A DNA stretch of 64,000 bases from Mucilaginibacter roseus (GCF_021215455.1 NZ_JAJPWV010000002.1:186001-250000), one strand, 5' to 3'; counted from the first letter of the stretch, positions 54,226-62,974 are shown. Numbers and translations are program-made. The notes: a model not told the origin generated them from the sequence alone.

Positions 54226-54720
54226 TTAAGATGAATAATTGGCCAATAGTTCTTCCAGGTTTTTCAAGGTCATGGTGAAACCAATCTTGAAGCCTTCCAG
54301 TAGTTTCTCTAAACGCTCAAACGATTCGTTGTAAATAACAATGTCAACCCGGGTGATGCCATCTTGCTCGCTGAAATTATAATCCCAGTCCGAACCGGGC
54401 AATTCCCTATTCTCATCCTTGTCCGCAAAGGTGTTATACATTTTAAAATTAGTTTTGGGAGTGATAGATGTAAACTCCTGTACCGCCCAGCGCTCCTGCC
54501 CATCCGGACTTATCATTGCGTAAAACCTGCGACCTCCTACCTTAAAGTCCATGTACTTGGTTTTGGCGCGCATTGGTGCAGGCGCTCCCCATTGATCCAG
54601 CAGTTCAGCCTTAGTAAAAGCATCCCATACTAAATCAAGCCCGGCATTGAATTCCCTGGTGATGTATACCGTTTTGGCTGCTTTGTCAACATTAAAATCA
54701 AATAGCAGGTCATTGTTCAT
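54226..54720 (-). CDS. SRPBCC (AHSA1-like) protein in the ArsR operon
   Basis: 164 residues with the AHSA1/START pattern: [20 protein letters not shown] at the start, [20 protein letters not shown], and the C-terminal long helix [20 protein letters not shown]. It begins 4 bp after the ArsR stop, so translation is likely coupled. ArsR-plus-AHSA1 operons are common in soil bacteria; the ligand is unknown. Confidence 0.88.
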   Translation of the reverse strand: MNNDLLFDFNVDKAAKTVYITREFNAGLDLVWDAFTKAELLDQWGAPAPMRAKTKYMDFKVGGRRFYAMISPDGQERWAVQEFTSITPKTNFKMYNTFADKDENRELPGSDWDYNFSEQDGITRVDIVIYNESFERLEKLLEGFKIGFTMTLKNLEELLANYSS

Positions 54721-54724
54721 TATT

Positions 54725-55036
54725 TTACTTCTTAATGGTTGATAGTAGTTTATCGAGCTGATTGAATTGGGTTTGCCAGCTTTGCCTGAATTGCGCTAAC
54801 CAATGATCAAATTCCTGCATCTTTTGCGCATTGAAATGATAATAGATCTCCCTGCCCTGGTGTTCAGGCTTTATCAAATCACACTCCTGCAATACCTTTA
54901 TATGTTTTGATACGGCCTGCCGGCTCATATCAAATTTTTCGGCCATCACGTTTGGTGTCATCGCCTGCACTGCAAGCAGGGTTAAAATGGCCCTGCGGGT
55001 TGGATCGGCTATGGCTTGAAATATATCTTGTTTCAT
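54725..55036 (-). CDS. ArsR-family winged-helix repressor
   Basis: 103 residues from the ATG at 55034-55036. Helix-turn-helix: [20 protein letters not shown] then [20 protein letters not shown], followed by the wing [14 protein letters not shown] and a dimerisation helix. It lacks the CxC metal sites of ArsR/SmtB metal sensors, so it is probably a non-metal member of the type found with AHSA1 proteins. Two perfect palindromes lie between its promoter box and start codon, indicating autorepression of the operon. Confidence 0.92.
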   Translation of the reverse strand: MKQDIFQAIADPTRRAILTLLAVQAMTPNVMAEKFDMSRQAVSKHIKVLQECDLIKPEHQGREIYYHFNAQKMQEFDHWLAQFRQSWQTQFNQLDKLLSTIKK

Positions 55037-55049
55037 CAATATAAAATAT

Positions 55050-55091
55050 GCAACCTTAGGGTTGCTAATATAAATGCAACTTTTAAGTTGC
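55050..55091 (-). promoter_or_regulatory. Two palindromic operators before the ArsR gene
   Basis: GCAACCTTAGGGTTGC (55050-55065) has arms GCAACC/GGTTGC. GCAACTTTTAAGTTGC (55076-55091) has arms GCAACTT/AAGTTGC. The two share the form GCAACYTT..RGTTGC and their centres are 26 nt apart. The distal one sits directly after the -7 box, so bound repressor would cover the transcription start. Confidence 0.75.
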
Positions 55092-55092
55092 G

Positions 55093-55100
55093 CAAATTTA
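55093..55100 (-). promoter_or_regulatory. -7 promoter element TAAATTTG of the ArsR operon
   Basis: On the minus strand TAAATTTG matches TAnnTTTG. It directly abuts the second palindromic operator. No clear -33 element is visible at the usual distance. Confidence 0.5.
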
Positions 55101-55143
55101 TTTCAAAATAATTTACCGAGATTGAATAATCTTATACCTAATT

Positions 55144-57984
55144 CTATTCCATCGCTTCGTCAAGCAGGTAAAGTATTGATTCATAATCCTGCCCTACCGC
55201 GTGCGACATGGCCATTTCGCAGGTTTTGGTAGATGAATAATAACCGTCGTACTGCTTCTGCTGCACCTCCAATGCTTCGGGCAGGGTGGCTGATGCGGTT
55301 AGTTCAGGGACCAGGAAACCACGATCACCGGCCATACCACAGCAACCGGCATGTACCGGCACATCAACATGCGCGGCATAGTGTTGCGCCAGCGCGGTAA
55401 ATTTACCCTGGGTATTCATTTTTTGCAATGAGCAAACCGGGTGCAGCACCACCGCACCTTTTTTGCTGATGTTTTGCTGCTTAGGCATCACCACATCGTG
55501 CAGGTAGTCCACACAATCCATAATGCTCATGCGGTCAAACTTATGCTGATTAGCTTCACTTAAATGATGGCGCATATTCCTGATAGCGTAGGCGCATGAG
55601 CTTACATCGATCACTACCCTGATCTTGCCCTCGTTACTGGCCGCCCACATCCGTTCAATAAAAACGTTGGACATATACTTATTGGCATCGGCATAACCTT
55701 TTGATGAGAATATCTGGCTGCAGCAACTGCCAAACACGTTGCCCGGTATGCTTACGTTAATGCCCGCTTTTTGTGATACGCTCATAAAAGTATCCATCAC
55801 GCTTTTTTTGCCCCTAACCCCGCTGCCCAACATACGCGATATACAGCTTGGGTAATAGATCACCTCTGCATCCTGCGGCTGTTTGCCACGACTTTGTCTT
55901 ATCAGTTTTAAATTTGGTGGGGCGGCTAATTGTTCCGTCCACAAAGGCATGGCGGGGATGACGCGTTTAAACGCTGTGGTTATGTTAGTCATGGCCCCGG
56001 AGCCAAATATCTTATTCACCACGCTGCCTGCTCCCAAAGCAAAGCGGGCCGCACCCATCACCACACCAAAATTACGGGCTACGGTTAGCGCCACCTTGTT
56101 TGCCAGCCGCGAATGGCTTTCGCGCCGCAGACGCTTGATCAGCTCACCCGTGTTAATATCAACCGGGCAGGCGGTAGCGCAAAGGCCATCAACCGCGCAA
56201 GTATCCATACCATCATACTGATACTGATCGAGTAATATTTTATGATTGACCGTATCGCCATTTAGCTCCATCTTTTTTAACTCCCGGCGGATAACTATTC
56301 TGCGGCGCGGCGTAGTAGTAATATTGCGGCTGGGGCATTTATGTTCGCAGTAACCGCATTCAATACATTTATCCACCTCGTGCTCCACCGTTGGCAGGGG
56401 TTTTATATTTTTAATGTGGACGTTTTTATCGGCGTTGATAATAACCCCCGGATTAAGCAGGTTAGCCGGGTCAACAGCCTCTTTAATCTGCTTCATTATT
56501 TCGTAGATCTCATCGCCCCATTCAGTTTGCACAAAGGGCGCCATATTGCGTCCGGTGCCATGTTCGGCCTTCAGCGCTCCATCGTACTTATCAACCACCA
56601 TGGTTACCACCTCCTGCATAAAGCTATCGTAACGGGTAACCTCATCGGGCGAGTTAAACTCCGGGGTGATCAAAAAGTGGATATTACCATCGCGCGCATG
56701 GCCGAAAATGATGGCGTTATTATATTCATACTTTTTAAACAGCGCCTGCAAATCCAATATCGCGTCGCCCAACTTAGGCACCGGAAAAGCCACATCTTCT
56801 AAAATAACGGTAGAGCCACTGGCCCGCACCGCCCCTACCGAGGGGAATAAACCTTTGCGTATCTTCCAGTAATACTCCAATTCCTGCGGATTTGAGGTAA
56901 ATACTGGGGCGTGCAATAAGGCCAGTGTTTCTGATTGCTGTAAAAAGCTATTCACTTTTTGTTCTATCTCGGCGTAAGTATCTTCCTGAAACTCCACCAG
57001 CAGGCAACATGCCTGCTCTGGTAAGCCTTTTATTACGGCGGGCAGGTTTGGCATATGCTCAATGGCGTGTAACGATGCCCTGTCCATTAGTTCAATAGCT
57101 TTCGCTCCTGCATCATTTAAAGGCACTATGGTCTGGCATGCCGTATAAATATCCGGAAAGTATAGCAATGCCGCTGATTTAAAAGGATACTCAGGCACCG
57201 TGTTCATCACCGTTTCGGCAATAAAGGCGAGCGTACCTTCGGCGCCAATCAACAGGTGAGCCAAAATATCCAACGGGTGCTCATGGTCTATCAGCGCGTT
57301 AACGGCATAGCCAACCGTGTTTTTAATCTGGTATTTGCCGCGTATCTTGTTATACAGTTCCGTATCGGCCAGCAATTTTTTACGTGTATTGCTAAGCAAT
57401 TTGTATAACTCATTACAATCCTGCTCAAAGCGGCGGTAATCATCTTCAATTTCTGTACAAAAAACTTTACCATCGGGCAAAATGAACCGGATATGCCTCA
57501 CCGTATGATAAGAATTTTGCTTTACTCCGCAGCACATGCCGCTGGAGTTATTAGAGAGGATGCCGCCCATCATGGCCGAGTTGATACTTGCCGGATCAGG
57601 CCCTATCTTTTTTTTATGCTTTCGCAGATAGCTGTTCACCATACCACCGGTGATGCCTGGCTGTACACGCACCTCGCCGCCGTTATTTTCAATGCTGATC
57701 TTATCCCAATGCTGGCTCAGATCAACCAGTATACCATCAGTTATGGATTGGCCCGACAAACTCGTACCCCCGGTACGAAAAACCAATGGAATATTATGCT
57801 CACGAGAAAATTCAAAAAGTGAAATGATCTCATCTTCATTAACCGGTTGCACTACCGCCTGTGGCGTAAGCGTATAAAAACCCGCGTCCGACGCGTATGA
57901 TACCAGATCGATCAACCGTGTTTTGATACGTTCGGCGGGTAATATTGCTTCCAGCTTTTGCTTTATATCTTTTATCAAGTACAT
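55144..57984 (-). CDS. FAD-linked oxidase with 4Fe-4S and CCG domains (D-lactate dehydrogenase-like)
   Basis: 946 residues. FAD-binding PCMH domain (about 35-260) with VFRTGGTSLSGQSITDG; FAD-oxidase C-terminal domain (about 280-520) with FGHARDGNIHF and KAEHGTGRNMAPF. Two 4Fe-4S motifs follow, CIECGYCEHKCP near 540 and CAVDGLCATACPVD near 593, then two CCG cysteine-rich units (YYPSCISRML, GSCCSQIFSS; HPVCSLQKM, HAGCCGMAGDRGF) for further Fe-S binding. The same single-chain layout occurs in Shewanella Dld-II and YdiJ-type proteins. D-lactate or a related 2-hydroxyacid oxidation feeding quinones is likely; the substrate is not proven. Confidence 0.9.
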   Translation of the reverse strand: MYLIKDIKQKLEAILPAERIKTRLIDLVSYASDAGFYTLTPQAVVQPVNEDEIISLFEFSREHNIPLVFRTGGTSLSGQSITDGILVDLSQHWDKISIENNGGEVRVQPGITGGMVNSYLRKHKKKIGPDPASINSAMMGGILSNNSSGMCCGVKQNSYHTVRHIRFILPDGKVFCTEIEDDYRRFEQDCNELYKLLSNTRKKLLADTELYNKIRGKYQIKNTVGYAVNALIDHEHPLDILAHLLIGAEGTLAFIAETVMNTVPEYPFKSAALLYFPDIYTACQTIVPLNDAGAKAIELMDRASLHAIEHMPNLPAVIKGLPEQACCLLVEFQEDTYAEIEQKVNSFLQQSETLALLHAPVFTSNPQELEYYWKIRKGLFPSVGAVRASGSTVILEDVAFPVPKLGDAILDLQALFKKYEYNNAIIFGHARDGNIHFLITPEFNSPDEVTRYDSFMQEVVTMVVDKYDGALKAEHGTGRNMAPFVQTEWGDEIYEIMKQIKEAVDPANLLNPGVIINADKNVHIKNIKPLPTVEHEVDKCIECGYCEHKCPSRNITTTPRRRIVIRRELKKMELNGDTVNHKILLDQYQYDGMDTCAVDGLCATACPVDINTGELIKRLRRESHSRLANKVALTVARNFGVVMGAARFALGAGSVVNKIFGSGAMTNITTAFKRVIPAMPLWTEQLAAPPNLKLIRQSRGKQPQDAEVIYYPSCISRMLGSGVRGKKSVMDTFMSVSQKAGINVSIPGNVFGSCCSQIFSSKGYADANKYMSNVFIERMWAASNEGKIRVVIDVSSCAYAIRNMRHHLSEANQHKFDRMSIMDCVDYLHDVVMPKQQNISKKGAVVLHPVCSLQKMNTQGKFTALAQHYAAHVDVPVHAGCCGMAGDRGFLVPELTASATLPEALEVQQKQYDGYYSSTKTCEMAMSHAVGQDYESILYLLDEAME

Positions 57985-58171
57985 TTTATATTGTTAAAGG
58001 TGGGATATTTTTCGCAAAACAATATTATCAATTCCGCCAACTTTATCTAAACTAATAGTTAATAAAAACATCTCATACAACCTGCAGGATTAGTTGATTA
58101 TCAGGTGAATTTTCTTTACTGCACCTAAGCTAACTAACTTAAAATAACTGCGAATTAATTATTTAATAAAC

Positions 58172-58201
58172 TTGTTAATGTCAAAATAAGGCTTACCTTT
58201 A
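58172..58201 (+). promoter_or_regulatory. Candidate promoter, TTG-N19-TACCTTTA, before the single-domain receiver
   Basis: TTG at 58172-58174 and TACCTTTA at 58194-58201 (one mismatch to TAnnTTTG) have the standard 19-nt spacing. The ATG follows at 58278, giving a leader of about 70 nt. Confidence 0.5.
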
Positions 58202-58277
58202 TATTAAGTATTTATATTCATAATATAATTCAGACAATCGCCCATCTAATTGCCTGTTTTACTAAAAGCGTACAGGT

Positions 58278-58655
58278 ATGAAAAAAAGTGTTTTGCTTAT
58301 TGAGAACGATGAAGCTATTGCCGAGATAGTTGATTACATCCTTACTGATGCCGGATATGAGGTATCACAAACGCCGTCGGTTCACTATTTAGAAGCTGTT
58401 AGAAGCCTCAAGCCGGATGTAGTGTTGCTTGATTATTCGTTGAGCGGCAATATAACCGGAGACATGATTTGTGCCCAATTAAAGTCAAATATTGATACGG
58501 CCCACATACCGGTGATAATCGTATCGGCAGTGGTTGGCCTTGACGATATAGCCCGCGCCTGCCGCGCCGACGACATATTGGTTAAACCTTTTGATATTAC
58601 CGACCTGGAGCAGGTTGTAAATAAATGGTTTAATAAAAGCCGACTGGCCAGTTAA
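58278..58655 (+). CDS. Single-domain response regulator (receiver only)
   Basis: 125 residues: acidic pocket Glu9/Asp11 region (LLIENDEAIAEIVDY), phospho-acceptor Asp52 (VVLLDYSL), Ser/Thr switch VIIVSAVV and KPF lysine near 104. There is no output domain. Stand-alone receivers act as phospho-shuttles or bind partner proteins. The final codon shares TTAA with the convergent MBL gene. No kinase is adjacent; a partner cannot be named. Confidence 0.9.
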   Translation: MKKSVLLIENDEAIAEIVDYILTDAGYEVSQTPSVHYLEAVRSLKPDVVLLDYSLSGNITGDMICAQLKSNIDTAHIPVIIVSAVVGLDDIARACRADDILVKPFDITDLEQVVNKWFNKSRLAS

Positions 58656-59383
58656 AAGGCAATCCGCATACCATCCGAGGCGCACGGTAGCTCCACCCTA
58701 TCAAAATTCCGCATCATTTCGTTATCAAAATGGGTAAGGAATATCTTTTTATAAGATAAAAGTACCAGTTTTTCTTTAAGTGTCTGATAGTTTAGGTGAT
58801 TCTTCACTTCCAGATCAAAAAAATTACATTCGCAGATAAACAGATCAGCATCGGCACTCAACGGTATCAGTTCATCCGTCCACGAGGTATCGCCGGAGTA
58901 GGCAATTATCTTTCCATCAACCTGAATACGTAAACCATGTGGAAGCACTTCTGCCGTATGGATCACCGGGAAAGCGGTCACCTTAAGCAGGCCTATGTTA
59001 AGCGTTACGTGTGCTTCATATTCATAAAAGTTGATCTTCAGCTTACTCCAAACCTCCGTGCCAGGATATAGCAGCTCCAGCAATTTCTCCAGCCGTTCCC
59101 GGCATCCGGGCGGGCTAACAATTACGAGCGGCTTTAAACGCCCATAAACAGCCATCTCCAGCAACAAAAACGGCAATCCACCATAATGATCGCCATGAAA
59201 GTGACTTAGCAGCACCACGTCAATATCATCCGGATTAATACCATTCTTCTTGATACCGGGGATTGCACTCGCGCCACAGTCTATTAAAAAGTTACCGCCA
59301 TCTGCCTTCACGTAAAAGCAGGTGCTCATGCGGCCACCGCTACCGAATGCATCTCCACTGCCAATAATTGTTATTTCAGCCAT
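58652..59383 (-). CDS. Metallo-beta-lactamase-fold hydrolase
   Basis: 243 residues. The metal motif LLSHFHGDHYGG gives His61, His63, Asp65 and His66, followed by a distal VIHTAEVLPHGLRI, an Asp in YSGDTSWTDELI, and LTHFDNEMM near the C-terminus. The order and length resemble RNase Z-like or phosphodiesterase-type MBL proteins. The flexible arm of RNase Z is not seen. Function is unassigned beyond hydrolase. Stop codons overlap the plus-strand receiver gene. Confidence 0.88.
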   Translation of the reverse strand: MAEITIIGSGDAFGSGGRMSTCFYVKADGGNFLIDCGASAIPGIKKNGINPDDIDVVLLSHFHGDHYGGLPFLLLEMAVYGRLKPLVIVSPPGCRERLEKLLELLYPGTEVWSKLKINFYEYEAHVTLNIGLLKVTAFPVIHTAEVLPHGLRIQVDGKIIAYSGDTSWTDELIPLSADADLFICECNFFDLEVKNHLNYQTLKEKLVLLSYKKIFLTHFDNEMMRNFDRVELPCASDGMRIAF

Positions 59384-59443
59384 TTTTAAACCATTTACGT
59401 CGATTTCAAGTTCAGTATATTAGCGCACATTAACAACTATAGC

Positions 59444-59866
59444 ATGAAAATTTACCAGCAACATATACGCCTTACCGCCCGTCGCAGGGGTTTCCACCTC
59501 ATTACTAATGATGTATTGCAGGCGCTGCCTCAGCTAAGCGAAATTAAAACAGGCATGTTGCAGGTATTTATTCAACATACATCAGCGTCTCTCACCATTA
59601 ATGAGAATGCCGACCCAACCGTTCGTATGGATTTTGAAATGTACTTTAACAAGACCGTTCCGGAGAACGACCCGGATTATGAGCATGATTACGAAGGATC
59701 AGACGATATGCCCGCCCACCTTAAAGCGGCCATGTTGGGCAGTTCGGTAACTATACCCATAACAAACGGCAGGTTGGCGCTGGGCACGTGGCAAGGCATT
59801 TACCTATGCGAACACCGCAACCATGGCGGCAACCGCAGTATAGTTGTTACTGCCTGGGGCTTATAA
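59444..59866 (+). CDS. YjbQ family protein (UPF0047)
   Basis: 140 residues with family blocks LRRG-like FHLITNDV, GMLQVFIQHTSASLTINENA, DMPAHLKAAMLGSSVTIPIT and GTWQGIYLCEHRNHGG. Family members were annotated as secondary thiamin-phosphate synthases from suppression experiments; the true reaction is uncertain. Cytoplasmic, compact single domain, 53 bp upstream of the DsbA-like gene, which has its own promoter. Confidence 0.92.
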   Translation: MKIYQQHIRLTARRRGFHLITNDVLQALPQLSEIKTGMLQVFIQHTSASLTINENADPTVRMDFEMYFNKTVPENDPDYEHDYEGSDDMPAHLKAAMLGSSVTIPITNGRLALGTWQGIYLCEHRNHGGNRSIVVTAWGL

Positions 59867-59887
59867 AACCTTACAATAGCGTAACCA

Positions 59888-59915
59888 TTGTTTGCATTTA
59901 CGCTGCTTAACTTTG
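59888..59915 (+). promoter_or_regulatory. Promoter, TTG-N17-TAACTTTG, before the DsbA-like gene
   Basis: TAACTTTG (59908-59915) is an exact TAnnTTTG match with TTG at 59888-59890. The ATG starts 4 nt downstream of the box, so transcription should begin at or very near the start codon. Confidence 0.6.
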
Positions 59916-59919
59916 TAGC

Positions 59920-60603
59920 ATGAGAGTTGATATCTGGTCGGACATTGTTTGTCCGTTTTGTTATATAGGCAAGCGCCGTTTTGAAAATGCCCTCGACGGC
60001 TTTGCTGATGACGTTGAAATAGTTTGGCACAGCTTTCAGCTTGATCCTGACGCGCAATACAAGGAGGGACAAACTATTGACCGGTACCTGGCCGATCGTA
60101 AAGGTTTTCCTCTCGAAAAAGCTAAGGAGATGAATGCCTACGTTACCGCCCAGGCTGCCGAGTTGGGGTTGAAGTATGATTTTGATATTGCTAAGATAGC
60201 CAACACACTGGATGCCCATCGCCTGCTGCACTTAGCTGCAAAATTTGGTAAGCAGAATGAGGTTAAAGAAGCCCTGCTGTATGCCTATTTTACCGAGGGT
60301 AAAAATATTAGCGACGCGGAAACGCTCACACAAATAGGTACAGCCAATGGGCTCGAGGCTGCGGACATAGCTGCCGCACTGAACAGCGATGCTTTTAAGC
60401 AGGAAGTGGAAGAGGATATTTATCATGCGCGCCAAATAGGTGTGCAGGGCGTACCCTTCTTCGTATTCAACAACAAGTACGCGGTATCAGGCGCACAGCC
60501 TACCGAGGTTTTTAAACAGGTATTAGATAAGGTTAGGAGCGAAGAAAAACCGCAGCTATTGAATGCTGAAGGCGACTCTTGCGGACCTGAAGGAAATTGC
60601 TAA
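59920..60603 (+). CDS. DsbA-family oxidoreductase (FrnE-like)
   Basis: 227 residues, thioredoxin fold with helical insertion. Active site Cys11-Pro-Phe-Cys14 in IVCPFCYIGKRR, cis-Pro loop GVQGVPFFVFNNKYAVSGAQ near 175-195. No signal peptide, so a cytoplasmic FrnE/2-hydroxychromene-2-carboxylate isomerase-like member; FrnE proteins act as disulfide isomerases in oxidative stress. The C-terminus contains another Cys pair (SCGPEGNC), as in FrnE. Transcript may be leaderless. Confidence 0.92.
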   Translation: MRVDIWSDIVCPFCYIGKRRFENALDGFADDVEIVWHSFQLDPDAQYKEGQTIDRYLADRKGFPLEKAKEMNAYVTAQAAELGLKYDFDIAKIANTLDAHRLLHLAAKFGKQNEVKEALLYAYFTEGKNISDAETLTQIGTANGLEAADIAAALNSDAFKQEVEEDIYHARQIGVQGVPFFVFNNKYAVSGAQPTEVFKQVLDKVRSEEKPQLLNAEGDSCGPEGNC

Positions 60604-60629
60604 AGCTGACACTTTAATATATAAATGCG

Positions 60630-60658
60630 AAGGGCCGGTAGTTTTACTATCGGCCCTT
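60630..60658. terminator. Bidirectional terminator between the DsbA-like and fatty acid hydroxylase genes
   Basis: 12-bp stem AAGGGCCGGTAG / CTATCGGCCCTT with one G-U pair and a TTTTA loop. It lies between convergent stop codons. Confidence 0.82.
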
Positions 60659-60676
60659 TATGTATGTTACTTCTTT

Positions 60677-61891
60677 TTATTGTTCCTGGTAAACTACGGA
60701 CAGGTAGCGCTCTTCAACCGTGCGATAGAATAGCGCTAACAACGCCAGTACCGCGCAAATGAAAAAGGTCATGATATGATAATCGGCGTTATAAACGTAC
60801 AGCGCGCTGCCAATAACCAACATGCGCAAAAACTCTACCGCAAACACCCATTTCTTTTGCTCCATAATGGCGCCGCAATTAATCAGTGTAAGTACCGTGA
60901 ACGCCGTGAACAAGAATTTCTCCGTTGCGCCAAGTTCAAATTCAAACAAAATGAAAAAGAACAACGTAACCAGCATAAATATTACCTGCCATACTACATA
61001 ATTATTCAGGCGCTGCTGCATTGGCTCTTCGTGTACCTTTACACCGAATATACGTTCGGCATTTTCACGTGCCGATGGATCGATCAGGTTCGGACTACCG
61101 AATATCATACGAATCTTGCCTTTCAGCGTTTTTTCACGCTTTACCATTATCCACAACTCTATAAAGAAATGGAAATGCTGCCACATAAAGCTGTAGGTAT
61201 TTAACTGGTGCGTTAAACCGTAAACAGGCTTTTCATCCTCTTTTTTAAATGTACCGAAAAGCTTGTCCCAGATGATCAGTACGTCGCCGTAATTCTTATC
61301 AAGATATTCATCGTTGCAAGCGTGGTGCACGCGGTGATGCGACGGCGTTACTAAAAAGTATTCTAAAAAACCCAGTTTGCCTATTACTTGTGTATGTACA
61401 AAAAACGGGTACAGGCCGTGTATCAGCAACATCACCACAATCATTTCGGCAGGGAAGCCAAGTATGGGTAATACGCTCCAAAAACCTGTGCGCACCATAG
61501 CCTGCAACAAAGTAATACGTGCAGAAACGGTATAATTAAAATCCTCGCTTTGGTGGTGCACTACGTGTACCGCCCAAAGCACGTTCATTTCGTGCGCCAG
61601 GCGATGGTACCAGTACCATATAAAATCGGTACCCAAAAAAAGCAAAATCCACATGGCTATGGATGGCTTTATCTCAAATATACCGTAGGTTTTTTGCAGA
61701 TAATCATAAACGCCATAAAATACCGCAGCAGCAAGCACATCAGTTAAGCGTTCCAGTATACCGATGCTTACGTTAGCTATTGAACGGTGAAGATCAAATA
61801 GCTTTAGTTTTTTTTGTTTTGCGACGAAATACTCCAGCAGCATAAATACTACAAAGAGCGGTACAGCAAAAGCGAGGATGTTGTATTTCAT
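60677..61891 (-). CDS. Sterol desaturase / fatty acid hydroxylase superfamily membrane protein
   Basis: 404 residues with about eight hydrophobic helices. The di-iron histidine motifs are HRLAHEMN (about 100), HVVHHQSE (about 113-118) and HHRVHHACNDEY (about 186-195). These bind a non-haem di-iron centre used to hydroxylate or desaturate lipids. The C-terminal region (about 300-395) adds four further hydrophobic segments, seen in Bacteroidota members. Substrate unknown; membrane lipid or sphingolipid modification is plausible. Ends at a strong terminator. Confidence 0.9.
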   Translation of the reverse strand: MKYNILAFAVPLFVVFMLLEYFVAKQKKLKLFDLHRSIANVSIGILERLTDVLAAAVFYGVYDYLQKTYGIFEIKPSIAMWILLFLGTDFIWYWYHRLAHEMNVLWAVHVVHHQSEDFNYTVSARITLLQAMVRTGFWSVLPILGFPAEMIVVMLLIHGLYPFFVHTQVIGKLGFLEYFLVTPSHHRVHHACNDEYLDKNYGDVLIIWDKLFGTFKKEDEKPVYGLTHQLNTYSFMWQHFHFFIELWIMVKREKTLKGKIRMIFGSPNLIDPSARENAERIFGVKVHEEPMQQRLNNYVVWQVIFMLVTLFFFILFEFELGATEKFLFTAFTVLTLINCGAIMEQKKWVFAVEFLRMLVIGSALYVYNADYHIMTFFICAVLALLALFYRTVEERYLSVVYQEQ

Positions 61892-61942
61892 GACTCGTTT
61901 TTATTGTTCGGTTTTAATAATTTATTAAAACGAAAAAACACT

Positions 61943-61975
61943 CAAATATAATCTTAATTGGCAAACAAACACAAA
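61943..61975 (-). promoter_or_regulatory. Promoter, TTTG-N21-TATATTTG, of the fatty acid hydroxylase gene
   Basis: On the minus strand TTTG (61972-61975) and TATATTTG (61943-61950) match both halves of the Bacteroidota promoter, with a leader of about 45-50 nt to the ATG. Confidence 0.6.
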
Positions 61976-62102
61976 ATTTGTGCCCGAAAGGCCTTACAAG
62001 GGTTTAGCTGTATAGCTAATAACCGTAACGGTAAAATTGTTTTATACTTAATTTAAAGCACTATACCGAAAACATTATAACCGCCGTTTGAGTATGATTA
62101 CA

Positions 62103-62110
62103 TAAATTTG
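62103..62110 (+). promoter_or_regulatory. -7 element TAAATTTG directly before the 2Fe-2S protein gene
   Basis: Exact TAnnTTTG match; ATG begins 4 nt later (62115). A TTTG at 62087-62090 is too close (12 nt) to be a normal -33 element, so promoter strength is uncertain. Confidence 0.45.
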
Positions 62111-62114
62111 TTAC

Positions 62115-62387
62115 ATGGGAAAATTTGAGGTGCCCGATAAAGTGCTGTACATATGCACCGGCAGCAAATGCGGAAAAAGAGGTGGAAAAGATACTTATAA
62201 AATGGCGTCGAGCTTTGTTAAGCACAACAAAAGCAAGGTAGATATTGAAGTAATACGTATAGAATGCACAGACCGGTGCAAGTTTGCACCGGTCTGTAAC
62301 ATGCAGCCCGAAAATATATGGCTGAAAGAATATTCTGAAAAAGAGGTATTACGCATGTTAGCCAACCTCATGCAGCAGCAGGATTAA
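62115..62387 (+). CDS. Thioredoxin-like 2Fe-2S ferredoxin domain protein
   Basis: 90 residues with Cys14, Cys19, Cys51, Cys55 and Cys61 (YICTGSKCG, ECTDRCKFAPVC). This is the spacing of thioredoxin-fold 2Fe-2S ferredoxins, where four of the five would bind the cluster. No signal peptide. It should carry electrons in the cytoplasm. It converges on the ferritin gene with overlapping stop codons, an iron-related neighbourhood. Confidence 0.88.
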   Translation: MGKFEVPDKVLYICTGSKCGKRGGKDTYKMASSFVKHNKSKVDIEVIRIECTDRCKFAPVCNMQPENIWLKEYSEKEVLRMLANLMQQQD

Positions 62388-62914
62388 GCCTCGCTGCTAT
62401 AGCTGATTTTAGGGATATGGCGGTCAATTTCCCAACGGCCGGTACCTTCTTCGCCAATAACTTCAAACAGTTCCAGCGCGCGGCGGGCTTTATATTCCTC
62501 TTCACGTTGCTCTTTAAAGAACCAGTTCAGGAATTCAAGGGTTACAAAATCCTGCTCTTTGTAGCAACGGCTGGCTATGGCTTTGATTGATTCGGTAACG
62601 CTTACCTCCTGCTCCAATGCATCCTCAAATACTTCGCGGAATGAGTTGTACTCGATTTTGATATTGGTAACCTCCGGCGAAATGGCGGTACCACCCATAT
62701 CCAACACGTATTTGAAGAATTTTAACTGATGTTCTCTTTCCTCTTCAGACTGTTTATAAAAATAGTCGGCTGAATTATCAAAACCGTTACGGTCGCACCA
62801 TGAGGCCATGGCTAAGTATATTGACGCTGATTGCGCTTCTTTTTTAATTTGTTGATTTAAAACCTCTTCTATCTCGGTTGATAAAAGTGACTTTACGCGA
62901 ATAATATCTTTCAT
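62384..62914 (-). CDS. ftnA: Ferritin (FtnA type)
   Basis: 176 residues with the four-helix ferritin fold. Ferroxidase-site residues by comparison with E. coli FtnA: Glu26, Tyr33, Glu59 and His62 (EEREHQLKF), a Glu near 103, and Gln136/Glu139 (FKEQREEE). No haem-binding Met is obvious, so ferritin rather than bacterioferritin. It oxidises and stores iron as ferric mineral in a 24-mer. Its promoter shows a full -33/-7 pair. Confidence 0.94.
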   Translation of the reverse strand: MKDIIRVKSLLSTEIEEVLNQQIKKEAQSASIYLAMASWCDRNGFDNSADYFYKQSEEEREHQLKFFKYVLDMGGTAISPEVTNIKIEYNSFREVFEDALEQEVSVTESIKAIASRCYKEQDFVTLEFLNWFFKEQREEEYKARRALELFEVIGEEGTGRWEIDRHIPKISYSSEA

Positions 62915-62945
62915 GATTTAACTGTTTTAATCATTAATAACACTG

Positions 62946-62974
62946 CAAAGATAGTGCTATAACAACCCAAACAA
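62946..62974 (-). promoter_or_regulatory. Promoter, TTG-N18-TATCTTTG, of the ferritin gene
   Basis: On the minus strand TTG (62972-62974) and TATCTTTG (62946-62953) are well spaced, giving a leader of about 25-30 nt before the ATG at 62914. Confidence 0.62.

Noticed and set aside
56341..56802. 153-codon plus-strand frame inside the FAD/Fe-S gene
   Set aside because: Antisense to conserved FAD-oxidase and ferredoxin motifs; no independent support.
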